Source: Amanita rubescens
Lineage: Eukaryota > Basidiomycota > Agaricomycetes > Agaricales > Amanitaceae
Direction: 5' to 3'
Assembly (NCBI GenBank): GCA_015039365.1
Contig: WION01000100.1
Location: 1 to 64,000 of the forward strand
Length of the DNA stretch: 64,000 nucleotides
In this document: positions 54,656 to 64,000 of the stretch, piece after piece
Numbering within the stretch: the stretch's first letter is position 1
Layout: each line of letters opens with the position of its first letter
Notes under the pieces: model-generated
Told to the model about the DNA's origin: nothing
The model's database searches: none
Seen by the model: the letters and a program-made list of their open reading frames with translations, nothing else
Program-made: the position numbers and the translations under genes

Positions 54656-56263
54656 GTGGAAATGAAGTTCACTTACATGGAGAGGGACACATGCTACAAT
54701 CTCTTTGTTGGACCCCATGCTCCAGCCGAGTCGATTGGTTCCGTTGGAGATATTGCCGTTCAAACCCCGTTCCAGGAAGTTGTGATGGAAATAGCAAAGA
54801 CGAAATATGCTCATGCCGTAATACGGGATAATCATGACGCCCATGCGATATATTACAAGACTTGCACAGAGTGGCGCTCTATCGACGAAGATTGTAGAGA
54901 TGGGAAACGTCGATGCCCTCGCCGAAACAAGCCGTATACCATTCACCCACAGTTAAGAGCGCTATTCGTGCTGGAGGAGTACGTATTTCGATGGAGGAGG
55001 GCCACGTCATACTCCGATCCCAAATCAAGCACTTCGAATAATCGACAAATTGGGGGCACATCTTCGAGTAACAAGCGCACCCTGGCGGGAGTCACAGCGA
55101 CGTATAGTGATCATGAAAAGGTCGGAGGCGAAAAGCGTTTACGAATGGAGACGGTACCACTTTCGCTCCCTACCATCGTCGATAACATGCATTACCTCCC
55201 TACCATTTCGCATGAAGGGAATGGTTGGATACTACAGGAATACCTCCTTTGGAACGCCCCTCCTATATCTAATGTTCATCAAACGTACGACCGTGGGTAT
55301 GATATCCTTGCAAAATTAGTTCAATTGCCGGATGTCCCGCATGGCCCTGCTATGAAATATGTGCGCCTGCTTGATCATGGGCCTGTCACTCCCAAACCGG
55401 AACTTGTGCACGTAATATACGATCTCGTCCAGAGAAAAAAGACCCATATAAGCAAGGTTAATTTTGGGCTTGGAAGTGCCGCAGACCACCTTTCCATCGA
55501 GGAGGTTATGTCTTCCTTGTGTCAGGCAGGAGACCCCGGGTACCTAGGTCCTCTCCTTGGAGCCTTGACTATACCGGCGACAAAAGCAGGTCTTGGAAAA
55601 TTTTCCTTGACCGCAGGGCCGTTTGAAGGGAGCGCAGATCACGTTTACGAGTGTCAGAAGGACAAGCAACCTGCATGGTTAAGCTCTATCAACCCAAGGG
55701 GGTCCATTACCGACCCTCATATTGACTACTGTGGGTGCTCCCAAATTGTACAGCATATTTCTGGACGAAAGTTATGGCTTTTCTGGCCGCCTACGACGCA
55801 TAATCTTCAGCTCTTTTGCAACAAATACGTTTCCGGCACAAGCTTGACCTTCTCGATGATGACCGCCATCGAGGAGTTTGAAAACCTCGAGCTTCTTCTA
55901 GTTGAAGATAGCAAGAGGTTCATTATTCCATCAGGGACGATTCACGCAGTCATAACCTTCACCACAAGCTGTCATACTGGGTTCAAGATATGGGGTTTCG
56001 ACGATTTTGGCACGGCAAAAGACCTCCTCAATATATATCTTGGAGTGTGGCAAAATCGATCCCACCTTGACAACACCCAAGCTGATCACTACAACGGCAT
56101 CTTTCGAGATCTGGAACAGATAGAATTCCAGAAGTGGGGTGAGTTGTGCAAAAAAAACGTTGGAGATGAACGTTCAGAGAAGGTTCTGGGCTGGATTGAG
56201 GAATTCAAAGTGAAGTTGAGCACAAGGTATTTGTTATTACGAATTCCCTACCTCACAAACTGA
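54656..56263 (+). CDS. JmjC-like cupin (2-oxoglutarate oxygenase-like) protein, 535 aa
   Basis: A single long exon. The first 100 residues (MEMKFTYMERDTCYNLFVGP onward) resemble the N-terminal region of fungal JmjC-like proteins. The cupin core is residues about 340-460. PHIDYCGCSQIVQHISGRKL carries the HxD pair (H355, D357), and PSGTIHAVITF the distal His (H430), so the Fe(II) triad is complete. Lys372 (GRKLW) is in a typical 2-oxoglutarate-binding position. The last codons may be spliced: GTATTT at 56227 to AACAG at about 56273 would replace the hydrophobic tail with YKT and a stop. Substrate (histone or other) unknown. It lies tandem to the SPT5-like gene. Confidence 0.72.
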   Translation: MEMKFTYMERDTCYNLFVGPHAPAESIGSVGDIAVQTPFQEVVMEIAKTKYAHAVIRDNHDAHAIYYKTCTEWRSIDEDCRDGKRRCPRRNKPYTIHPQLRALFVLEEYVFRWRRATSYSDPKSSTSNNRQIGGTSSSNKRTLAGVTATYSDHEKVGGEKRLRMETVPLSLPTIVDNMHYLPTISHEGNGWILQEYLLWNAPPISNVHQTYDRGYDILAKLVQLPDVPHGPAMKYVRLLDHGPVTPKPELVHVIYDLVQRKKTHISKVNFGLGSAADHLSIEEVMSSLCQAGDPGYLGPLLGALTIPATKAGLGKFSLTAGPFEGSADHVYECQKDKQPAWLSSINPRGSITDPHIDYCGCSQIVQHISGRKLWLFWPPTTHNLQLFCNKYVSGTSLTFSMMTAIEEFENLELLLVEDSKRFIIPSGTIHAVITFTTSCHTGFKIWGFDDFGTAKDLLNIYLGVWQNRSHLDNTQADHYNGIFRDLEQIEFQKWGELCKKNVGDERSEKVLGWIEEFKVKLSTRYLLLRIPYLTN

Positions 56264-57000
56264 ATTGAAAACAGATACAAGACCTAGGAGGAGGCGGTGG
56301 GTGCGCACATAGTATATAGTCTACGTATATGGTCTACTCGTACAATACCCGCTAGCACCTCACTCGTTTGCTTCCGCTACGTCTAAGCTCTCCCATTTGT
56401 ATCCTTACCTAATATCCGTTGTAATTAGTAGAGGGAATCAGTCTAGCGGGTGCTACAAGAGCCGTTATTGCTCAGATTACAAGAATTCGTCGCTAGCCGC
56501 TCCTTGCGTCCCCCGCGTCCCCCCTCTTCCCCTTGGCCTCCCCCTGCTTCCCATGGTTTCCGGTTGAGAGAACCTGTCGGCGAAGGGTGACAAATAACGT
56601 TTGTATCGTTTGCGATGACTGTGTCCTTTGGGTCCTGCTTCCCTTTTTTCCCTTTTGGAATGTGTTCAGCTACTGCGGGTGGGGCGTTCTCCTTGTTGCC
56701 TGTTGATTCCCGTTCATGCGGCAATTCTTCGGGTGGAGCCGGCATGTCCGTAGTGAATGGAACAGCCATGGGGCGTGGCTTGGGCTTAAGCTTGACGCCC
56801 AGACCCGTTGAAGAGCCCGGTGTTTCAGCTACTGTTGCAGGCGGTTTTGTAGGCTCAGCTGATATCCCCGAACGTGTAGCGGAGGTGACGAAGGTGCAGT
56901 TGAGGTACCATGTAGTCATTAAACGGTAAGCCTGCTGTCGACTCGTCGGATGTTGGGGGTCCATACTCCAGGAGTAGCGATGGACGGGGGTGCAGGAAAC
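56264..57000. other. Intergenic; one basic/Pro-rich minus-strand frame of unclear status
   Basis: Minus-strand frame 56964-56443 encodes a low-complexity product (PPATVAETPGSSTGLGVKLK; GGGQGEEGGRGGRKE) with no domain. The plus strand is open over the same place. I do not support a gene. Confidence 0.35.
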
Positions 57001-57110
57001 CCGCCGGGTATGCGGGTAAGGGTCCTGCGGGTACGGGTCTGGGTATAGCTGTGCCTACCCGCAATGTACCCGTTACCCGTAGCCTAGCAAACCCGTACCC
57101 GCCACTGCGT
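57001..57110. repeat. GGGTA-rich inverted repeat (hairpin)
   Basis: The left arm carries GGGTATGCGGGTAAGGG and GGGTACGGGTCTGGGTA. The right arm, after about 10 nt, carries the complement-like TACCCGCAATGTACCCG and AACCCGTACCCG. It would form an imperfect stem-loop. It borders the copia relic. Confidence 0.5.
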
Positions 57111-57149
57111 GATTGGACCATAAGAAGGCCTGTATCCTCGTTCATCAAC

Positions 57150-57887
57150 CGAGTGGGTGCCCTGTCGAGTCTCAGGATGTTCATTTCAACGAGGGCGAAC
57201 TGGTAGAACCTAACTGAGTCACAATTGAAGCAGAAGTTAGCAAAAACGAAGCTGAAACAGCAGAATCTGACCCAGACCCATCTGTTGACTTTCAAGACCC
57301 TCTGGAAATGACAAGCAATGAGGACGACGACGGAGACGATCCTAATGGACCGCCTGAACGTCCTGAAGGCGTAGGTAACGCTGGCCATGATGCCAGCTCA
57401 TCTTCTAGGAGAGAAAACGCTTCAAAGCGTTCTAGCCGATCCGCAATCGAATTTCACGCTACGCGGGCGTCAGCATCGGATTCAGCGACCTCGATAACCC
57501 CGGAAACAGCTGCGACCTACCATAAAACATCCACCACTCCCCCTGCAGACTCTTATCCGGCTGCACCTACCCAATCCGATGAGCCTCGTCGTTCGGCGAG
57601 ACATCGAGGGGTGCCAGTCCGCGACGACGACGATAGGTACTTTGTGACGTCCTATGGGAGCCGCGCTGGTCAAAACACGTCTGAGAGGACTGGTATGGCA
57701 GGAGGAGGAGGAGGTAGCGAGGTCGAGCACAGCTAATGTGACACAAGTCACAAACGTGACGGACGAGAATGTCACGGAGGATCGAAACGAGTGGATAAGG
57801 GCCTGTGAGGCTGAACTTGAGGCGTTGAAAAGGTTTGAAGCGTTTAAGGAGGTACCACGGCCACCTGATCCATGGTATACATGCTAA
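57150..57887 (+). pseudogene. Ty1/copia polyprotein relic (integrase-RT linker)
   Basis: The frame reads SQDVHFNEGELVEPN, a TGA, then continues TIEAEVSKNEAETAESDP and, past ATG 57308, an acidic linker with DEPRRSARHRGVPV. A frame change then gives the RT entry segment EWIRACEAELEALKRFEAFK-EVPRPP, where the sequence ends. These are the standard copia steps between the integrase C-terminus and RT. It has at least one stop, one frameshift and truncation of the RT. Confidence 0.7.
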
Positions 57888-58660
57888 ACATTACGGTACG
57901 CTCTAAAACCCGTACCCTTGGGGCATGGGTGAGTGGCCATGGATTGCGTAGCAGGGGTGGTAGCTGTGGTTTTGACAGGGTGGATGGGATGGCTTGCGTA
58001 CATAACGGCGCTGTTGTCTGCGTGTTTGGATCCAGGAATCTGTAGGAACTGACTCGGGATAGCAAGTAGTAAAGATCGATCTAGAAAAGCGGAACCGATG
58101 CAGTACCAGGGCCTGGTATAGCGGCTGAATGGTTGACAAGCTCGGTGCCACGGCGTTGATCAATCCGAGCCCTGTTAGCTAAAGCAGCCGGTACAATGGG
58201 GTATGGCAGCTGGTGCATGCATGATTTGCCTAGCCCTGTTTCATTTATTGTAGTAAAATGTGTGAAAGGAGTTAGATGGACGTACGGAGGGTTCATGCTA
58301 GTAGCCGCTTGTATGCCAGTGGGGTGCTGACTCTGCTGAGGGAAGATTTGCCGTCTTTGGAAGACTGGCCTGGGTGTGGTTCGTCGCTGTTGCAACAGAT
58401 GTTGAAGGAGCATGTGCACCCTGACTGGGGATCTATTATCATGGGGATATCATTGTTGTTGACGTCTTTATTTTGATTCAGCGTTACACGAAGGGGAGAA
58501 AATAACGAGGGAGAAGCTAAGAGCGCAGACGCTGGGCGCGTTGAATGACCATGCGGCGGCCGCTTACGACGGATTTGGAAGCTGGCGTCGGATATCGTCC
58601 AGTTGCGTCATTGACTTAGTCACGTCACTAAGTAGACTTAGTCACGCACTAAGTATCACT
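57888..58660. other. Gene-free stretch with a small tandem motif
   Basis: No credible gene. At about 58608-58660, (G)ACTTAGTCACG recurs with short spacers (GACTTAGTCACGTCACTAAGTA then GACTTAGTCACGCACTAAGTA), forming small inverted repeats. Confidence 0.45.
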
Positions 58661-58664
58661 CGTT

Positions 58665-58840
58665 AGAACCTGAATGATAAAGACATTGTCCCATCCTTTC
58701 TCCTCGGGGAAATCATCGGAGGGTCCTCCCCACGTGATACCGGAGTTGTTGACGAGGACATGAAGTTTATTCTCTCGCGTTTTGAATTCGCGGGATGAGA
58801 GCATCGCATCCTGCTTTCGACCATTCACATCGGAAGGAAC
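58665..58840 (-). pseudogene. Fragment of a classical short-chain dehydrogenase/reductase
   Basis: The minus strand reads KLHVLVNNSGITWGGPSDDF, then PEEKGWDNVFIIQVLT. This is the NNAG region and following helix of fungal SDRs annotated as 3-oxoacyl-ACP reductases. The Rossmann start, catalytic Tyr-Lys and C-terminus are absent nearby, so only one exon-sized fragment survives. Confidence 0.6.
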
Positions 58841-58859
58841 CGGTCAACGGGGAACCAGA

Positions 58860-59350
58860 GTGTCCAGTCACTGGTTAAGAAATTCGAAGAGATGTTACTC
58901 ACGCTGACATTGGCGACAATATATTGAACCAGAATCGTTGCACTTCGGTTAATGTAATTCTTGAATCAAGTTGCCAATTGTCTGTCCCAAACGATTTCAG
59001 CATTCATGGCGAGTTGACATTTTTCCAATTTCAGGAATATTAAAACAGAATGTTTTGATGGCACATGCACACTGGATTGGCAACAGCATACTGTACAAGT
59101 GTCAAGAGGGGACATAAACTAAGGGCATATTACGTTCGTAAATCTACTAGACGTTATAGCCGACATCATCAACCACCCCTATGATGCCTGGCCATAACCC
59201 ATCCCAATTGCTGCTTCACTGGTTTGGCCTCCTCCCTTGACCATCAACATCCAGTGTTTTTATGGCGTGGGCATCAACAGGTTCATCAGAACACAGTTCT
59301 AATCCTGTTGTAACTTTGATACACCGGCAGCTGTGAGATGAGGGACAGGG
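58860..59350. other. Gene-free stretch
   Basis: No supported gene or repeat between the SDR fragment and the oxygenase fragment. Confidence 0.45.
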
Positions 59351-59905
59351 CTATGCTGTAAGATCTGGCAGCTTAGAAAACATGTGAATAGCTCTGCCCC
59401 ATCTTTCCCCTTTCTCAGCCTTCATCTGAGTCGCGTTGGCCCCTCTCTCCCAATCCTCATTTGACATAAACCCGTTCTCTACCCATCTGGAGAGGCCCCC
59501 AGCTGCGTACTGAACAATGGAGTATCTGGTTTCATGGGGCCCTATGCTTGCATTTGAATGAATGATCAACGCCGACGGTATAAGGATGGTTGAGCCTGCA
59601 GGAAAATCGACAACCAGCCCAAGGTTCCATAGAACCAGTTGGCCCCCTTCCTTGGCATCAAAGTTCCCAAGGGGGGTGATGGTGCACCATGATTGGGCAA
59701 GGTTCATTGTATCGGTATGGGGGTACGATACGGTTTGCTCACCCAGGTTGAAGGATCTACAGGGGTACACCCCAACATTGCGGTCGTATGGACGCCTGAG
59801 GCCTGGGTTTTTTCTCTTGAGCTCCTCAACCGTGCGGTTAACATGGTCATGGTTCCTTTTGCTGTAGGCCTTGAAGCCATCTGATGCAGGGTTAGCTCAG
59901 GCAGG
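59351..59905 (-). pseudogene. Fragment of a fungal 2OG-Fe(II) dioxygenase (TET/JBP-like clade)
   Basis: The minus-strand frame carries VGVYPCRSFNLGEQTVSYPH, TDTMNLAQSWCTITPLGNFD, GGQLVLWNLGLVVDFPAGST and ILIPSALIIHSN, then RYSIVQYAAGGLSRWVENGF. The HxD pair (HTD) and distal His (HSN) of the double-stranded beta-helix are both kept. The family is abundant in Agaricomycetes and often linked with transposons. Upstream of about 59905 the frame closes with a stop and no N-terminal domain is found, so this looks 5'-truncated. The catalytic core itself is uninterrupted. Confidence 0.6.
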
Positions 59906-60114
59906 GCCAACAAAGGGGCAGCAGCTGCCTACCGCTAGCATAGTTGCATATCCGTTGAATTGGGCCCTCTGCCAAAAGCCTTTCTAGGGCGGCCTCTGTC
60001 CGTTGCGAATGCCGTAGATGCCGTGGCTCCTGTTGAAACTAGGGGTAACAAGTCCCTAGCGAGCAGTGCAGTCTAGTACATGGAATGTACTACTTACCGA
60101 GTGTGGTGTGGAGT

Positions 60115-60735
60115 TGTTAAGAGCTTACTGGAGCTGGGGCTCAACAGTAGACAGTAGAGAGGATAATAGGATAAGGATTGACGCTACTAGAGTACAGTTT
60201 ATATACTACTAAACTACAAATAAGTACAAAGAGTCTTATCAGTATGAGTCAAAGGTATTTGACTCATAAGGCGTCATTCCACAGCAATGCACAGCTATTG
60301 TACAGCAATGCATAGCTTTGCGCAGCACTTGACTCATCAATTATATTGACTGACTCATCACATTATCAATCTTCAATGTGATAGGTCGATAACCATAACG
60401 TATATATGTCTTCTATTCTCATGTCAACATATATTCACATCATCAATAGTTCCACTATTATGATTGGATGATCTTATGAGAATATCGCTAGGATATTCTC
60501 ATGTCAGAATATGTTCTCATCATCAATCATCCACTATTATGATTGGTAGATGAGTATGAGAATATGTCGAATATATTCTCATGTCAATATATTATCTCAC
60601 ACTCAATCATCCACTATTATGATTGGTTGAGAGACGAGTAAGTAACTGAGCGTTATTACATTAGTTAGTGTAAACTAATGATATTACTTATATTTACTAT
60701 ATACTGTATGTATATTGTATATTATAAGTTTAACA
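60115..60735 (-). repeat. LTR of a Ty1/copia element (3' LTR, minus orientation)
   Basis: 621 bp starting TGTTAA and ending TTAACA (6-bp terminal inverted repeat). Its right end is followed by a minus-strand purine tract and the pol stop codon. The other LTR is outside the window, so a target duplication cannot be tested; the left flank is GGAGT. It contains three tandem units of about 75-80 bp (60415-60640). Confidence 0.75.
60415..60640. repeat. Three tandem hairpin-bearing units inside the copia LTR
   Basis: Each unit contains ATTCTCATGTCA, then TTC(T/A)CATCATCAAT, then CCACTATTATGATTGG, then a GATGAG(T)ATGAGAATAT arm that can pair with the next ATATTCTCAT. Confidence 0.6.
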
Positions 60736-60746
60736 CTCCCCTTCGC
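60736..60746 (-). promoter_or_regulatory. Polypurine tract of the copia element
   Basis: On the minus strand GCGAAGGGGAG directly precedes the LTR start TGTTAA. Confidence 0.55.
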
Positions 60747-60750
60747 TAAG

Positions 60751-63700
60751 TTATTTATTAGCTTTCAAAAGGGTAGTCAATTTATCATTTTCTCTTTCAT
60801 AGTATTTAAAGATTTCTTCAAGATATCCTCGCACTTCAAGATCTTGAATTCTTTCAAATATTTTACTATGTTGTCCTGGGGACTTATTAAGGGTTTTACT
60901 TTTAATATAATTAGCAAAAGTTTGTGATGCCTTAATATGATTAGTTAATGATATTTGACTATCATCAAGGATTAATCCCATCTTCATTCGGAATATTACA
61001 AATTTTGAATATGGTAAATTTTTGGTCATTATATCCGCAACTTGTTCATTGGTAGGAATGTATGTGAGTTTAATTTTCTCACTTTCAACACATTCTCTAA
61101 TGTAGTGGAATCTTATATCAATATGTTTTGAACGATGTTCTTGTGCAGGATTACTAGCTAAGAACATTGCACCTTGATTGTCACAACATAAGAAAATAGT
61201 TTTAATTGGAAAATCAAGTTCACTCATAAGTGACTCAATCCAAACTATTTGTCTTGATGTATCAGACATTGACATATATTCTGCTTCAGTTGAAGACAGT
61301 GCCACTACTTTTTGTTTTCGCGAAACCCATGATATAGCTCCTCCTGCGAGTTTTACTATATATCCAGTGACAGATTTTCTTGTAATCTTGTCAGCACCCC
61401 AGTCAGCATCAGTAAAGGCTACAAAGCCTTCTTTATTTAAACCATTATAAACTATTTTAGTTTGTACAGTGGTATTAACATAGCGTACTATGTATAATGC
61501 TTTCTGTATGTGTTCTTCATTTGGATTTGCACAAAACTGAGACATTAATATTACTTGATAAGTAATATCAGGTCTTGTTCCTAATGCAAGATATAACAAC
61601 GATCCTATTATTTGTTGAAAATAAGATCGCATTTCTGCTGTACATTCTTTTGTAGCAGCAGTTGGAATATATCCTGTTGGTAAAGGTGTACGAGTTGGTT
61701 TACAATTTTCTAAACCAAATCTTGTTACAACCTTCTTAGCGTATGCATGTTGATCAATAATAAGAGTACCCATGTTCTTATTATAATTGATTTGCATACC
61801 TAAGTATTCTTTAACTTTTCCAAGATCATGACATTCCCATTTCTTCATAAAAGCATTTTTAACTTTATGAATTTCTGGTGTATTGTCACCCATGAAAAGC
61901 ATGTCATCGACATATACTATACACACTATTATAGTGTCGTCTTCTCTTCTGACGTATACGCCAGAATCAGATAAACAGCGTATAAATCCTAAATCCTCTA
62001 AGGATTTATTAGCTTGTTTATTCCAGGCATATGAGGCTTGTTTAAGTCCATATATTGCCTTTTTAAGTTGGTAAACTTTTTGTTCTTGGCCTTTGACTAC
62101 ATAACCTTCTGGTTGTTGCATATAGATATCCGCTTCGAGATCTCCGTACAAAAAGGCTGTTTTAACATCTAGTGCTTCAATATCCCATTTTTCTAGCACA
62201 GATATTGCTAACAAAAGGCGAATCGTTTCATATCTTGCCACTGGCGAAAACGTTTCATCATAGTCAAGTCCAGGTCTTTGAGAAAATCCTTTAGCGACAA
62301 GTCGAGCCTTCTTTCGACCGTCAGATTTAATATCATATACCCATCTACATTTAATAGGTGTACGATTATGAGGTAATTCTGCAAGCTCCCAGATTTTTCT
62401 ATCATTCAATGATTTCATTTCATCATTCATTGCTGTCTCCCATTGTTCATAAGATTTGGGATCAGCAATTTTGACTTTTTGAATATCTTTGTATTGATAT
62501 TCTCTGATATTATCTCTTGAAATATCAATGGCAGGAATTGCTTGTGCGAGTAAGTAATTCAGAAAACCATTACCTTGCTCTTTAATGAGACATGACATTT
62601 CATTAATTTGAGCATTGTGTAATGTTGAATAAAGTATTTTAACTTTATCAATATGTTGTCGTATTCTAGATCTGAGAGAATATCTGATTGTAACATCAAG
62701 TCTTGGATCAGATTTATCTTTTTCTTTAAGATCTTGAATCAATTCTCGAACAACATCTTGTTCTTCTGTAATTTCTTTTTCAATTTCTAATGGTGTTTTA
62801 TTACCATAAGCATTGTCTTTCTGTATAACCAGTTTTCTAGATCTTTCAGATCTTCGAGTAGGTTCTACAGGTTTTTTAGCAGTTCCTTTGCCTTTTCCTT
62901 TAGTAGGTTTATCTTTAAGACTTTGTACAGGTAGATCTAATTCAACGCCTGTAGGTTGATCTAATTCAGCACCTTTGTCTTTTGAAGATGTATCTTTCTT
63001 TTCAAAGAAAGATTCTAATTTATCATCCCATTTAGTGTCATCATCATCATCATCTGATGAATCAGAACTAGGATGATTTTCAAAGTTGAAATCAAAGAAA
63101 TCATCATCTGAATGCTGCTGTTCAGATGAAATATCTCCTTCATTATCTGGTTTACCATCAGAGATATTTTTATCTGAGTTTTCAGAATTATCCTGCTCAA
63201 TAGGCCTGATAGGGTCCAAGTTTTTTGTATAATTTTCATCTTGAGGTTTGGCTCTTGGAAATTTGGTTTCATCAAATTCAGCTTGGGTGGATACTCGAAG
63301 TTGATTTGTATTTGTCATGAAGCGGTATGCTTTTGCATTCGGTTCGTATCCAATAAAGGTCATTATTTCAGACCTTGGTGTTAATTTATTTTCGCGCGAT
63401 TCATGTGGGATAAATACCCAGGCTTTAGATCCGAATATCTTAAAGTAAGAAACATCAGGTTTCTTTCCAGTAAGATTTTCAACAGGGGTCTTCCATTTGG
63501 TTCATCTAAGTGGAGTACGATTATAAACATGTACGGCAGTTTCGATCGCAAAGTTCCACCAAGATTGAGGGCATGAAGCATGTAATCTCAATGCTTCACT
63601 TTTTTCCCAAAGTGTTCTATTCATGCGTTCAACCTTTCCATTTTGTTGATGTATATATGGAGTAGATTTTTCATGAATAATTCCTACATCAGTTAAGTAA

Positions 63701-64000
63701 TCTTGTATATTGGTGGACATAAATTCGCCCCCTCGATCGGAACGAACTATTTTTATGTTGTATCCATATTGGTTGTATATTTGTTTGTGCCAGCCTTCAA
63801 ATACTACAGCGACGTTAGACTTTTTCTGTAATGGTTTTACCCATACATGAGATGTACAATCATCAAATATTACAAGTAAATATTTTTGTTTATGATAAGA
63901 TTGTATTGGAAAAGTCATCAAGTCACAGTGTATACGTTCAAAGGGTTGGGTAGCACGTTTTTCTGAAAGAGGAAAACTTTGTGAAACAGCTTTTCCTTTT
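60751..64000 (-). CDS. pol: Ty1/copia pol (integrase-RT-RNase H), interrupted by one TGA, runs off the window
   Basis: Read from 64000 down. The integrase core has RIHCDLMTFP, VRSDRGGEFMS and HQQNGKVERMNRTLWE (D, D, E). An in-frame TGA at 63504-63502 follows RTPLR, and the frame then continues TKWKTPVENLTGKKPDVSYF. After an acidic linker come RT blocks (CRWVYDIKSDGRKKARLVAK, LDVKTAFLYGDLEADIYMQQ, catalytic YVDDML) and RNase H (FTDADWGAD, SSTEAEYM, CDNQGAM, RSKHIDIRFHYIRE). The stop is at 60751. By comparison with the family, the TGA replaces an Arg codon (probably CGA), a single C-to-T change. Gag and the 5' LTR lie beyond the window. Confidence 0.92.

Noticed and set aside
56443..56964. 173-aa minus frame
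   Set aside because: Low complexity, open on both strands and in a relic-rich zone, so not supported as a gene.
60034..60735. A longer copia LTR beginning TGTTGAAACT at 60034
   Set aside because: The start at 60115 gives a perfect 6-bp TGTTAA/TTAACA terminal inverted repeat, which the longer version does not.

Overview
The window is nuclear DNA of a filamentous basidiomycete, most likely an Agaricomycete. The evidence is many genes split by 45-65 nt GT-AG introns, a tandem family of basidiomycete-type cytochrome P450s, a Golgi GDA1 nucleotidase, a GCN4/CPC1-type bZIP, an omega-class GST, a chromodomain Ty3/gypsy element, a Ty1/copia element, and lineage-specific fungal families (P-loop G-domain protein, HNH protein, SPT5-like protein, JmjC-like and 2OG-Fe(II) oxygenases). 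I assembled the exon structures by eye from reading frames, splice sites and comparison between paralogues; no transcript data were available.

Layout. 1-11 kb: plus-strand P450 genes (the 3' end of one, two complete, one deletion-type pseudogene), interleaved with two minus-strand paralogous small secreted proteins that were duplicated together with P450 remnants. 11.4-15.4 kb: two conserved minus-strand genes, GDA1 and the bZIP regulator. 17.9-22.7 kb: an AT-rich island carrying one minus-strand G-domain (P-loop GTPase) gene. Its 5' half resolves cleanly into normal exons. Its middle is a run of 32 consecutive short introns separated almost always by exactly one codon. 23.2-32 kb: three intact minus-strand P450 paralogues in tandem, sharing promoter sequence. 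33-39.5 kb: an HNH-endonuclease-like gene, an omega GST, an unknown acidic protein and an NAD(P)-dependent extended-SDR reductase. 39.7-42.9 kb: repeats.

43.27-51.41 kb is a complete, very young chromovirus (451-bp LTRs differing at one position that I could find, 5-bp target duplication) on the minus strand. It has an apparent Tf1-type self-priming site, gag, pol with chromodomain, and an extra long reading frame between pol and the 3' LTR. It sits inside, and splits, an SPT5-like KOW/NGN gene (43.0-54.4 kb, plus). A JmjC-like gene follows, then relics (copia, SDR, 2OG-oxygenase), then a Ty1/copia element running off the right end.

The P450s, GST and SDR reductase would fit oxidative, conjugative and reductive metabolism of small molecules, but no backbone synthase is in the window, so a biosynthetic cluster is not demonstrated. 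The strongest candidate for something undescribed is the one-codon-per-exon array at 19.04-21.03 kb.
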